DNA of 64,000 nt. Origin: Spirometra erinaceieuropaei. Lineage: Eukaryota > Platyhelminthes > Cestoda > Diphyllobothriidea > Diphyllobothriidae. The notes below the pieces were generated by a model. The model was given only the letters and a program-made list of their open reading frames with translations. It was not told where the DNA came from and ran no database searches. The DNA lies in NCBI GenBank assembly GCA_902702965.1, contig CACRXP010000112.1, positions 379,007-443,006 of the forward strand, read 5' to 3'. Shown one piece after another: positions 1 through 13,300 of the stretch. Position 1 is the first letter of the stretch. The number at the start of each line of letters is the position of its first letter. A program made the translations under genes and the position numbers.

Positions 1-489
1 GACAGGACTGTAGCCGGCACCTGAATAGGGTGTTGCAGTAAACAGGCGTCACGGGCATGCACACACATATACAGAGACAGCAAGGCTACAAATTACTTAA
101 GAATTTGCAAAACTTCACGTAGAAGTGGCATGAAATGGTGAGGGAGTCTGTCTACAGATCAGCAATTTGTAAAATAAGAAAGCAGGTGTTACACGTTGTT
201 TTGAGGATGGAGTGGAGGTCCTTCATTATCATTCAACCTCCTCTAGTGAATGTGCAGAACAATTTCCAAACATGAGCGGCCAAAACTCTACGACTTCAGT
301 GGCTGCATAAGCGTTAGTCAGAAAAGGTCAGGCTGATTTGCCTCTCGAATGTGTACCTGTTATGAGCCAAAGCTCATGAAAAACTAAGTAACATTTTTTA
401 AATTTCGCATTCAGACTTGAGAGATTACTGAGGTGAGGCTAGAAAATTACCTAGCAGAATGTATTGTCAAGAGCAAATTCGGTCAGGAT

Positions 490-670
490 CGCTGATGTGC
501 CGCCCCCCTTCCCCGGGATGACACGGGAATAGGAACGTCCCCCTCACAATATATGTTAACTTGTCTTAACTTCCAGGAGGAGTACCTAATCTAAACCCTA
601 CCCTTGACCCTGACGCTAATTTTCTTTGAAGTAAGCACAAAGTCGTTTGCATGGTGGGGGACGGTCTATA
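490..670 (+). repeat. dispersed repeat with degenerate CCCTAA tract, copy 1
   Basis: It has a tract of CTAAACCCTACCCTTGACCC type, preceded by a CACGGGAATA motif and TTAACTTGTCTTAACTT. The same order of motifs recurs near 43700-43850 and, in part, 53215-53400. This copy is the most diverged; its edges are approximate. Confidence 0.35.
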
Positions 671-2702
671 TTTCCGTGTCCTGTTGGGTGGAAAGGCACG
701 TAAAGGACGATCCTTACCGCAAATTCATACACAGTAAAGTGCTGGATATTTAATAAGTCTTTCATCTCCCGCCTGCGTGTTTAATCAGTAGGCACTTTTT
801 TCATTGATTTTCAATGGACTCACGAAATTATTCGTACCTTAGAGAATAAGTGCTCAAGAACTTTCTCTTTTATTAAGACTCCATTAAATATAGTCTCTCT
901 CTGTAGTGACTTAGATGAAGGGGGTTCTTTTATTTAGAAGGTATACTTATACCTGTATGCTTTTAAACTCAGCCTTGAGGTTTCCAAACTATGCGCTTCG
1001 CAATTTTCTGTCATGTATTCACCCAAATCTACATGCCTCTACAAAGAGACATAATGGTGCTAGTGAAGTTCGACAATTTCGCATGCTTCGCAAAAACAAG
1101 TACACTCATGCGAGTCTTTCGGAATTTACAAAAGTCTAAGCGTTCCCTTCTTTCATGTATAAAATTCAAAGAAGACGGAGTTTTCAATGAAACACACGTA
1201 AATCTGATTTAAGTTATTTAGTACTGCAGTTCGAAAAAATAACACCTATTAATCATTCCAGAAGTGACCCATCTTCAAGCCAAATAGTTTTTCAGCCTAG
1301 CCTAAGTAGGTCCTTTCTTTTGGAAGTGCACTTGACCATCTCGGTCAGCGTTCAACGCATATTGTTTATGGGTGAAAATAGAGCGCCGGCCCATGGTTCG
1401 ACTTATTTTATGGTGATATTCACGCGCATTTTCGAAGCTACTAGAATAAGAAAACAAATATCTCTAACGAGGCCTTCTTGTTGGTTGTTTCTATTTCTAG
1501 AGAGCAGGTCAACACGCCAAAGGAGGAAATTGACGTGTCTAATGGCCGAGTTTTCTTCATTCGCCGGGCTGCCTTGCCTAAACCGAAGTTCTTTGAATTA
1601 TGTACTAAAAGTTGGTACCCCTATTCGAGGCTCTGCATAGTAACACGCTAGCGCATATCCCTTCAGTTTGTTGTCAATCCCTGCGTGACGTGTACGTGTC
1701 ATTATTCACTTGCCAGTCATACCGCAGTATTCCATCAGGCAATTACGGCAGGTAATATGGTAGATAATTACTGGCCCGATTGTACGGGGTAGTCGGTTAG
1801 TAAAACTGACGGTGGAAAATCTTCACGAAAACGCCAGTCAAAGACGCTTGAATTTCGATTACCCCAGAACTCGGGCAATTCTAATGACGTCGTTATCACC
1901 AACCCAATCTATCTCCCTCTATTTGCATGCTGGCAGGACTTCTTAATTTTTATCAGGACTTTTCTAAAGGACCTAAATAAATGACAAAAATGCAAGTGGA
2001 TAGAATGAATCTAAATAAAAACTACCTTCCCACATTTTATTTAACTGTATTTTATTAATATTATCATCATTGTGCGCATGTATTACATGTATGCATTATT
2101 ACTATTATGATCATTGTATGTCGTAGGCGACGGTTTATGCGAAGATGACAAAAACAGTTCCAAAGAATAAAACAGTTCATTTTTTACGTCTGACACGTAA
2201 AATCGATTAATATCAGTTGGGAAAACGCATGCGCGTGGACAAGTTTTAAACGATCAATCTGATGCTATTTGGGAGGAAATTGGAGGACATAAACATTCAA
2301 CTGCGAAATATCGCAGAAATGCACATTGCGAAGAGAAAAGTTTCAAAAGAATCTTTTTTAATCTGATCAGAAGCGCCATTGTATAAAATGATTACTGAAA
2401 ACACTATTGCATGTTTTCTGTTCTACTAATCCAGATGTTTAAGCCTCCATGCATTATTTTCTCCTATTATCTGGGGTTACTCATTACACACGAGTTTTCA
2501 CCTCTAAGCGCTTCTATTTTCGTTAAAGGCGTCGCTTTTAAAGGACTTTGAAGACATTTCCTTAACTCGCTGTTTTTTCACCTTATTTCTAGTCATTTAT
2601 TTCTGTCTGAATTATATATAGGGATCGATTTCAGGATTTCTGGAGTTTTTCGTGCATCCTCGCATGTTTCCCTACCGTTTCCGCATAAGCAACTCAGTCT
2701 GT

Positions 2703-2872
2703 TCACCAATCAAATAAGCAATAAAATTGTTTGCGTCTTACAGGTGCGACTAAGAAGCTAAAGGCAAGTGTCTTGGCAATCGCACTGTCAAGTTTAATTT
2801 TAGAAGGGCTTGTGACACTAAAACTCACAGACCCACCTGTCGCATATGCTAGACATGAACGGCGATCGAAAT
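2703..2872 (-). CDS. candidate last exon of PAM (weak)
   Basis: On the minus strand a TTTTTATCAG acceptor precedes an open stretch ending in TGA at 2703. Its phase fits the donor at 4514, giving about 56 extra residues after Asn-Ser. The translation has a short hydrophobic run followed by basic residues, but it is too short for a convincing membrane anchor and matches no PAM tail I know. Two AATAAA signals lie about 650 bases downstream. The only support is phase, acceptor and stop. Confidence 0.2.
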
Positions 2873-4314
2873 CTGATAAAAACATTCTGAGATAAGATTA
2901 TTCCCACGTCCTCCGGGCTTCGTTTCGACATAAGATGCAAAGGCCTGCCTTGAGAATTTACATTCCTTACCTCGTCATGTTCAGGCATGCTTTCAGGTTG
3001 GTGACAGACTTCAAGCGGGTCAAAATATCGTGCTAGAGCTGTGTGTGTGCGCGTGCGGTCAAAGAAGAAGTGGAGTATTTAACCGCAAGAAAGCATGCGT
3101 CATGACGCCTGCCTGATGGAGGTAAGATCGATCACACCACATCAAGAGGCCTTTAAAGCCCAGAGACGCCAGCGTTAAGATTCCGTGCTGCAGAATAAGC
3201 GCCACTACCCGTAGAAACTGCAATTTTCAGGTAAAACCTCTGTCGGTTCGGGGCCGTTTTAGGGTCTAGGTTTAAATTACCAAATTAAGAGTCGTTATTA
3301 GCTGATTAATTTTACTTTGTGCAGGCGAACGAAGTTACATTTTCTCGATAGGATCTTCTTCAGTACCATAGGATGAAAGATCAATAAAACTCGACGTTCT
3401 TTGATAAAAAAAAATAGTAGTTTCAGTCATTTTTTGTTAAAACGTTGCCAGCAGATACTACTATTAATTTGTATATTATCGATTTTGATATGGGCTCTAG
3501 CTTTAGAAAGTTGAAACTCAGATTCGTATTTCTATTTCCAGTTAAGCAGCAAGTTCTCACAGTCTGTGATTTCGAAAAACGTGTGAAACTCGTTCCAGAA
3601 CATCCACTCTGTCAGGCACATTAGTTTGAAGGTTAAGCTGTGTACAACCTTACGTTTAGACACAAGGCTGGACAGTCTATGGTAAGACGCAACGAAGGTC
3701 TTTTCAAAATAGCCGCTTCATAGGGACGACAAAAGCTGACGTCCCCGCAATCAATTTGTGAGATCGCGGAGACTTTAAGATGCAAGCATCGACAGATAGA
3801 GCTGCATGCAGTTAAGTAGCACGAAACCTACGCAGGATGACTTTCAGAGAGCGGACCGAATGTATTCATCGTGCACCGAAAAACTAGCTGTTGCAAAGAT
3901 GAACTACTATATTTCTCTTTTTCATGTTAAGCCCGTTCATGAGTACGACGTTTTACAAGAGCGGTGGACTGGGGACCGGGCTTGAACCTCATCTGCATAA
4001 CGCTTAGGAGGCTACACTAGCACACCGCCATTCTTACACGCATACCGACAACTGTTTTACCGAAAACGTTTTACCGGAGGGACAGTTAGAAAAAGAAGTC
4101 TCTAAAGTAGTAAACGGTTCCGGAAATTCAATAAAGGGTACGTTTTGGCTGAAGTCAGTTAAACTGAATGATCGGAGTTGTGAATCTCTAAATTAAATTA
4201 CGCCTTCAACAAGTTGGCTGTTCAAAGTTAAGACTCCTTTTGGGCAATCAGTTAAATTTCGGCGGAGTACTCAGTCTGTTTGCCTCAAAAAAACCAACTA
4301 GGAAAGATAATAGA

Positions 4315-7300
4315 TCAGGAGAAGACATTCCGCACAACATTTTGCAAATCCAATCTCAGATCCGCCCTCACAGGCTCCATTAATTGGGCTCCGGTTTTAT
4401 CTTCCGCATAAAGTGCTCCATTTTCACTTTGGGCGCATTGAAAGAGGCCCAATGGAAAATGTTCGTACATTTTAAGTATGAGAAGAAAGGCATTTTCGGT
4501 CAGTAGAATCTTACCAGAATTTTGAATGTTTAGTTTCCAAACATACGGCGGACGAAGTTCAGCGACAAACATTGCCGATCCATCCGGCATCAAATCAAGG
4601 TCATGGGCGCTATGGAATGTCACTGCAGACAGCAGGGTGTTATCGGTGGTGTCCACGTGCTTCGTAATGCCCTGTGGGGGAATCTCCTTGTCACTCGATA
4701 GGAGTATTGGGTGGAAGGCGAAGGCCCCACCTCCAACTTCTTGCTTAGGCTGCAGACCCATTCGAATTCTCAACTGATCTCCAAGTCCCAGCTTTTCAGG
4801 TCCGGTCACACCGAAAATGAGTCTAAAGGAAGTACGAATATCAGACGGTGAGGTGTTCTCGTGATGAAGACGTAGACGACGATGGCGACGAGAAGGATGA
4901 TGACGATGATTATGATGATCATGATGATGATGGTGGTGGTAGTGGTGGTGGTGGTGGTGGTGGTGGTGGTGGTGGTGGTGGAAGAGAGCTTCCCAAGAGT
5001 GAACTAAAAGACGCCAGTTTGTAATATCTAACCAGAGTACCAGGTGGCAATTGACCGCCTCGATTAAACCAATTCATATCTTGGCAGACACATGACGATG
5101 TAAAGAACTTCAATGAATAATCCCGAGGTTATTTTAAAAGAACAGTTTCGAAAGGAATCTTTTGCGACCTGCGACCCCATGATAGGACAATTTTGACAAT
5201 TTGCCGTCCTAAAGGGGACTGGAGGCCAGCGTGATTTCACGACAATTTTGCAGATTTTTTTAAGAAAGAGATTTTCTATATTCCTGATAAAATTACAGCT
5301 AAGTCGCCTCTGTCTCCCTGACTGAGGTTCATGGGAAAAGAAAGACTTCTCAAATGAACGCGGAATTTCGGTAGAACGCAATCGGAAATCCAAATATTCC
5401 TCGAGGTATAGAATACTTTTTAACGGGCACACAACTAATGTCTGCCTCGACAGTAGTGCTGTTTGAAGGCCTTACGACGAGAAAATCACAAATACCTGCG
5501 GGTTAAGAAAACCCGGGAAATTCTCCTACTGAAACCTCGCAACCCTTATGCCATAAAATTCAGGAGTTTACTTGATTTCTTGCTTTAGTTAAAAAATTAT
5601 CAAAATGCCGACTAAAAAAGACCTCGGCAAGGCGATCTCCGCATTTGAAGTTCCCTGCCTATCCTACCAAAGGTAATAAGGCTACGGTCTAATTATCGCA
5701 AACGCATAGCTAAGTCCCATTGACTGGTAGAATATGAATGACATCAACGCAGGGCGGTTTCTTCTGTAAGAAGGTTGAAGCACGTGGTGCGCGTTGGCTG
5801 CCCTCCAAAGGTATGCGTCCGCAAGCAGAGTGAGGTGCCAACGATGAGCTCCTGAGAGCACACGTCGACGGCGGAAAATCGATAGGTCAAATTGGATAAC
5901 GCCTCTGATTGGCTGGTCACGATCACGAGGCTGGGAAAGACCCAGTTCCCACAAATGAATGAAGTGCTAAAGTGTAAACACCTACTTCTGTCTTTGTATT
6001 GGGTCTTATTTACGACGTGAGCGTGTGCGAGCTCACGAAAGTCAAAGCATTACTTTAAGATACCATATCACACCAGACTGCCAATGGTGCTGGAGAGAGA
6101 GCTTTTTCAGTCGCATTTACAAGCATTTTCTGAGGTAAGCCACATCTACCATTCGTAGCCAGAAAAGTCACGAGTTTGAACTGCGCGCGTCTTGCTCTCG
6201 TTTGCACAAAAACTGAATTTTACGCAGTTCTGTTGTCTAGTAGCTAAAGATAATCAAAGGAGGCCGAAACTGTCAGTATACGATAGGCGTATGTTTATGT
6301 CCGCAAAAAACCTTCCAAGGGACCTGCTGTCGTTATCACCTAAAGGGTCGCCTGGACAGATCCGAGACGTAACTGAGCTCTTGAATTCGTTTGCCGAGTC
6401 TTCCATAATTTAAGAATGTTGCGACACTTCGTTGGAGAGCAGCAACAGTCACCTTGGGTGAAAACTTGGCTCGCGTCGACAGTCAAGCCGTTATATGCGG
6501 GTAGAAAACAAGTGCTGCACTAGCCAAGGCTGCAGAAATCGATGCCGCGGAGTCTCTTTCTCGACGGGCTTACACTTACAACTTTTAGGCGGCATTCATC
6601 CTTACTGATTCACTCGGCTGCATGTTGCAAGTTCAGCGCTCTCAGGGTGCCGTAACTATGCGACTAACTTGGTCCCCGTTCACGTGAACGCAAAAGGGCC
6701 AATGAGGGACGTGTTGACGAAGCAGCAGAAGGCTGAGAAAGAGGAGCTAACACATAGGGACGCGCAGATGTGATAACAGAGGAAACCAACACGTCTTGAA
6801 CCTAGTCATTTGTCTCCTTCTAACACGTAAGTACAAGTGATGAGTTAGGACGCCAGGCAACTCCGCAGAGTTGTGACCTGTTTTGTCCAGGAAACTCTCA
6901 AGCTGGCACGGCCTATGTGAGGGACCTGTAAAAATACATATAAACGGCCTGATTTGTCTGGATCTGACAAAGGAATTTTAAAAAACCATCTGGTGTGGCC
7001 TCCATTAGATAAAAGATCATATTCTGGGCCATTTAGTCGACACAAATTGTAAAGTGGGCACTGGATAAACCTTGAGGATGTTGCATATATCGCGTGCCCA
7101 AACGCCACTCAAAACCACAGAGGCAAGGCATTTTGACGATAGCAGCGGCGGGTATAAGAACCCTGTTCTGGCGGTGTAGAAAAGCCACGTTCGGGCCTTA
7201 CGGTAACCGTGCTCCAACGCATATCTATAGACGTCCGCGTAAACTAGCGCTCTGAACGAGCACTCTTGTCCCCTTCTCCCGTCTCACGCTTTTACAATGT

Positions 7301-10300
7301 TCGTGTAATGGCCCCTGCAATCTCCCCTCTCTCCTTATGCCAGCGTTAACGCTCAATAGGAATGAATAGTCTTCATCTTTTCCCACAGGGTCCCAACCCC
7401 GACCCCCTTAGGGACTCCTCCACCAATTATCGACTACTCGTACATTCTGATGGAAAATTATTCTTCTTGCTAGATGATTATAATCGCAACTCTGTTCGCG
7501 ACATGTCAAAGTCACTACATCAGCACAAAGAAACTGGCACCGGTAGATGGGCGTTCACCGATCACGTTGCGAGATTCACTCGTCCCGTTATGCCTGGGGG
7601 CTCCCTTTCGAGTCCCGCCAACAACCACACAGCGACGCGTCCTATTGGGAGAATATCATTACCCACTAACCGCTGAACCAGGGGTTCGTTGTCCTTTCGG
7701 TTGCGGTAGAGGGGCGCTCACCGATAGCGATGGACACTAAGTGAAACCGGAGGTCTATGTGATAGAATGTTATGGTCGGATGATAAGACAATCAGGACAC
7801 AGCGACGGCCAACGGACTGCTCACATCCCAGTCCATATAAGGCAACGTTTTTATTTGTTTCACTTTCCCTATACCAAACAAGTTGACTTTTCTTCCTCGG
7901 ATCTAAAACTAAAGTGAACCCGTGACTAGTAAAGTCAGCTAGACATGTCCTACACTAAATGATAAGCCAGTGGCCACTGCCCCGTTTTTTCTTCAGTACA
8001 AATTGAGGGAATTTTTTAGAAAACTGTGTCTTCTGGTCTTCAGTGCTTCACTTCAGAAAGCAGTTAAAGTGAATAAGGAACACAGGCTGCTGATCTGGTG
8101 TACTAAGGTGGTTTCACTGTCAAACCACAGTTTCATCTTCACCTGATTGACAGTTCGACTGTAGTGATCGGCGATGTCCACCGTGTGCTTTACAACAGAG
8201 TGAGAGCAGGGACGACGACTTGGGTGTGAATTAGGTTATAGTTACAGCAGACTTGCGCAGCATCTACCGCACTTCCTCCTCGTCGCCCACCTGGGCCCGG
8301 TGTCAAGACATGGTCTAGAAGGTCAGAGGTGTGAGGGAATGCAGGTGGCTGGCGCGGCCACAGCCGCCCATAGGTCTGTCACCACATCGTGCTTCTACCG
8401 ATCACCTTCACATAAGGAGCTAATTACAATCACAAGTTAAAGGGTGTCACCGACTGGAAAGAAGGGATTGGCTGTCAGTTCAGTCGTCGAGAACGACTGT
8501 GTCCCCCCGTGTGACCCACAGCAAGGTGGGCGCAGAGACGATGACTTGCGCGTGAATTAGTTTATAGCAGTAACAGACTTACACAACATTTGCTGCACTC
8601 TCTCCTCTCGCATCGCCTAGGGCCTAATAACAGCACTGAGTCATGTCGACCGGAGGCGGGGTCGGGCCCGTCTACGCGTGCCACGCACGTCCGGTCGCGG
8701 CGGAAACAGCGGACAATTTGTTTGCTTCATACCTAGAACTTGCTTTCAGTGCTACTGATAAGTTAAAGGATCGAGTAGTCAAAGTGTCAAAACTCACTTG
8801 TAGAGAGGGCTGTAGGCGATGGAATAGACGGTGGGTTGCAGGACAACATCGTCGTACTTGGAAATCCGGGTGCCGTTGAGGTCGTAGCAGTCGATTTCAC
8901 CGCGCTCCCTGTCCGCGGCGCAGATCTGTTCAATACCCTTTTGGGCCCCATGCCCTGCCTCTTCGGGGGAAATGATTGTCAAGCTGTGGACAATCTGGAA
9001 ACCTTGTTCGGTACCACGGTCTCTCACGGTCCGACCACCAATGCCCCAGGAGGTAATGTACTCACCGTCGGCAGAAAATTTGACGATTCTCTGGTTGCAG
9101 TACCCATCTGCCACGAAAATTTCGCCCTGGCACCACAAGAAGCGTGAAAATTCGGGAAAAATAAGAAAAAGGGATCGAAGTGTAAGCTGTGCCCAAGCAG
9201 ATCAAAGGACTTTGGAGCCTAAAGACAGTAAAGTTACAAAGTCAACCCATCAGAAGCTACCGCTAAGTGTGAATGCTTTCACAGTAAACCAGACTCGTGT
9301 GCCATACACTACACGCTTCTCTCCGCCATCCATCATGTTCGGTGGCACGGCAAAGCTAAGACGTCGAGGAGTCTTCGCGACAAAGTGGGAGACACTGCAA
9401 TGGCCATCTACAGCCCACCAGCTGTCATCATCACCAAGGCAAAACCAAAATGTGCACCTCCGACTTGCAACCAGGGTACGTCGGTAAACACCACTTTCCT
9501 GAAATTATACGTAGGCCAGATCTCAGCTGGTGAAAAACAAAGCTAGTTTGAGAAGATGGTGCGTTGAACTCAAATGCTCAGTGGCTGCCTGAAACCTGAT
9601 CCAAACCTCGGGTACGCCAGCACATGAAATTGAAGTATCGCTGACTGGTGACTTCTAATAGGTCAAAAACTGCCGTACTACGTAACAGCTTTGATGGGTC
9701 ACAGACCTGGAGCCTAATACCCATCTGTCCCCAGCAGTCAGGAGTGATTGGTGAGCGCCGCTTTCACGTGAAATTCTGGTCTGGAGCTTTGTGTGAGCGC
9801 AAAGGCTGGCTGGCTGTGCACATGTGCCACACACACATACACTACCATCTCTGCCTTCACACAGAGCAGATTTCAAGGAATGAGGATCTCAGATATCACT
9901 CACGTGAGAGCACCGTAAAGGTCACATTATGCAGTAGCTCTCGCAGTCTGACCCCCGTGTTCCAGAAAAGGGGCGAATTATCCCCTCATTGGGCAACTTT
10001 TCAAGCCACAAATTTTATACTGCGTCGTAGGCACATAAAGCACATCAGATTTGAGGTGGTAATGAATCCGCTGAAACGGCATGAGTAAGAGAGCTTCGGT
10101 GTAGGCTTCAACGCCCTCCTATGAATCACTAGTCTGCCTGAGCCTGTCATCTGGCTGGAGGGAGGGGGTGGGGATGGGTTTTAGCGGCTGACACGGTACG
10201 GGCCTCTAGCCAAAAAGGGTTACCCACAGAATTACGGCAATACTTATGGACTCAAACGAAGTCGGCGCAACCCTACTAATGCACTTCATGAAGTACCGTG

Positions 10301-13300
10301 ATGCCGGTTTTTTTGTCTAATGTAACAGCGGCGCAGTTTGTTCGGAGGACCCGGAGTGGGACGCAAGGTCATGGCGGTCCACACTTTCACATTAGTGTCA
10401 GTTGGTTGCACGGATTAAGGGTTTTCAGCCAACAGCGAGAAGAATAAAGACTTCCTTGCCAGGACAGTCTGCTCCACTCTTCATGATGACATGAACGAAC
10501 TTCTCCGTCTTCATATGCGTCTGTTTTCTGGTCACCTTCTTCGGCTTTTTTCACTCTTCTGAGCAGATCCGGTCAGACGTTCGGTAAGACATTCATAACA
10601 TCTGGGCTAATCTGCGCAGACGCCATGCCTCAACAGCAGTGGCATTTCTAGCTTTGACTTCAAATAGCTCTATTCCACTAAATCGACCGCTAAAAATTAT
10701 TTGGAAATCGGAAGGTCTCTTAAAACTCAAAGATAACTTTTCTTCGACTATAAATTTTCAGAAGACGTAGTATGCTACAAATGAGCGAAAGAATGAATAT
10801 TCTTGTGCATTTTTCTATAAAATACGTAAAAGTGAACTAAGGCACCAAAATTTAATGAAAAAATCATATTACTTAAGTAGTCATTTTTATACTAAGTGCG
10901 GTTTATTGCAGGCGGCCGGAAAGAGGTTCATTCAAAGGCTAACATCTTTGCGTGGCAGAAATACCTTAGGATTAAGCTGCATGGTAGTTAACATTACAGC
11001 ACTACCTAAATTATCTTTTGTAGTCGAAAAAATATTTCGGAATTTCAATTAACGTTTAGTGAAACTGGCCAACTAATATAAAATAATCAACAATTCACTG
11101 GTGGGCGGAAAAACTAGAATGAACCCGCTTTAAATCTCTGCTTTATTGATTTACGGTAAATCCAACAGCTAAATAACATATAATGTATAACCAAACTATG
11201 TCTAACATGTTCAAATGTGCAAGAAGAAGTTTTCAAAAGTAGCGGAGAATCTCAGTCCATTGACAAAGGTGAGATGTGGTGAGTGATTGCTAGGCAGTCG
11301 GTGCCTAAAGCAATAAAAGAGAAAAATGCATCAGTCCACCTACGAAGTGACCGAACCCACCCAAATATAGTTATGAGCTTGGATGGCTCGAGTAAGGAAA
11401 AGAGTTCTGCCTCAAATTAAATATAGAAAAGGACTGGATTTTTCATTTTATTGTAGTCCCCGTCCTGGGGATAACTCCCCCCCCCCCCTTCAAGTTTTTT
11501 CATACAAAATGATAGCTTCTGTGATATTTAGACCAAGCGAACTGGACAAACTTGTCAATGCAATCAAGAATTGTTAAGCAAAGATATATTCATGTACCGT
11601 GCTAGCAACGGCGACATCCGCCGGTTGACAGAACGAGTCAGGCCCGCGACCCGGTACGCCCCGCTTTCCAAGAATCATACTGGGCTCGCTCCATTTGCCC
11701 CAACTGAACTGCATTGCCTGGTGCAGGGCAACATCGGTGACCCAGAGGGCTTCAGGTGAACCGTCCTTTGCGTTCCTGGCCACGGAAATGCCATGTGGCA
11801 GGACAAAGAGGTTGTCCCCGAGTGTATCCACCACCCTGCCGGTGTAGGGGTCTACCTGGACGATCGGTGAGGAGACAAAGCTTGCGCGATAGCCCTGGTA
11901 GATGAACTTATCGTCAAAGGAACTGTCGTCCCAAACATTTTCGCCTCGGTGGAAGATGAAAAGTTGAGGCTCTCCATCCTTTGTTTCAGCTACGGCGATA
12001 CCGCCCACCTGAGAAGAGGAGTGAAATTAATTTGGGAAGTCATCATTTTGGAGGTAACTGCGCCATTTGTCGGCATACTTATTTCACCTTTTAACTTTTT
12101 TCAAGTTAATGAATAGCCAAGTGGATAAAGAAGAGGGAGGTCTTTGGAAATTAACATTTACGAGAACGTGAGTCCATCAACATGGGAGAAATGTCATTGT
12201 AAATGCAGGATGTTTTTTGTCTAAATTGACTGAAGTACTAAGAAGGTCTCCTGTTTCCAGCTTTGCGATATCTTCTGTCTTGTGTGCAGTACCATGTTTA
12301 ATTTCCTGTCGCAAATTGCAATCACACCTAGAGACTGGCTGGCGGATGACTCGACCGTCGTAAGCGACAGTGTCCACCGAATGCCCAATGTAGTGGACGA
12401 GGCGGAGGCTTACGTGTGTGTGTGAATTGGCCTATAATAAGACAGACTTGCACAGTATCTACCACACTCCCTCCTTTTCTTGCCCATCTTGTTCCACTGG
12501 TCAGACACTATCGAAGTGACCAGATGTTGGCGCGGGGCAATGGCTGGCACAGTTTAACAATCCGTCTTCGCGTACCACACACGACCTCGTCCGCACTGCA
12601 TGTACCAGGCTGCTGCAAGGGCTGTTCGGAGCTCACATATGTGAGAACTTCATAATGGCCACATTGAGAAGGAGCCATTGCAGTCTGATCGTTAGTCCCC
12701 CAGTCACTCCACTGTACACCAACTATGAGGGCCGAGGCATCCCATCAGTCGGTAATAAAATTAAAAGGTGCTCAAACGAGTACAGTGGCCTGGTTCGATG
12801 CCAGAAACGCATGCAAGTTCTAACTATCCTTTACGAGTCATCCATTTCCAACTAGGAAAGATTTTATTCGGTGCCATCAATGTGCACATACCTACACAAT
12901 GATGGCGTACAGTCGTCGCATGATGCACGTCAGACATAACACACCTCAGACTGGAGTGGATTTGATTGTGAAAGAAAGGAAACGCGATTGCTGGAACAGT
13001 ATCTAATACTGTTTCTGATTAAAAGCTTGGGTATGGATCCAAAGCTTTGGTTGACAAACACTTTTGTTCCAGCGGCCGCATTTCCTTCTTCTCAACTGTT
13101 TCCTGTAACTCGAATTTTCGCCTGTAGCGACGGGTTTTTAATGGCTATAGGATGTCATAAAAAATCCAAAATATTCCTATTAGTTAGGTTGTGTTAGCAA
13201 CCTACTTGAAACGTCTAACATGTTGTATGTAGATTCAGTCAGGCGTAGTATAGTAGTCCTAGGCATGATGTGTGTCCATGAAGGCTCAAGCATTTGCCAA

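Larger units (their letters stand above)
1..4314. other. 3' flank of PAM, no firm gene
   Basis: No recognisable protein domain or RNA gene was found on either strand. The stretch is moderately AT-rich. It contains a degenerate telomere-like repeat near 490-670 and a weak foldback-like trace near 760-840. On the minus strand there is one candidate terminal exon (2703-2872), followed by two AATAAA signals near 2036-2056. If PAM splices onward from 4514, its last exon and polyadenylation site could lie here. Confidence 0.5.
4823..8797 (-). other. PAM intron 5
   Basis: It has a GTGAGT donor and CTTTAG acceptor. It holds the GGT/GAT microsatellite (4868-4981), a degenerate SINE (7543-7735) and two copies of a GAATTAGTYTATAG-type repeat (8170-8460, 8515-8760). 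No coding exon is needed here, because exons 5 and 6 align continuously to the PAL family. Confidence 0.8.

Noticed and set aside
4526..4777. Plus-strand frame opposite PAM exon 6
   Set aside because: It is the antisense shadow of the PAL exon.
4919..5113. Minus-strand frame with a long proline run
   Set aside because: It is the translation of the GGT microsatellite within an intron; no other coding feature surrounds it.
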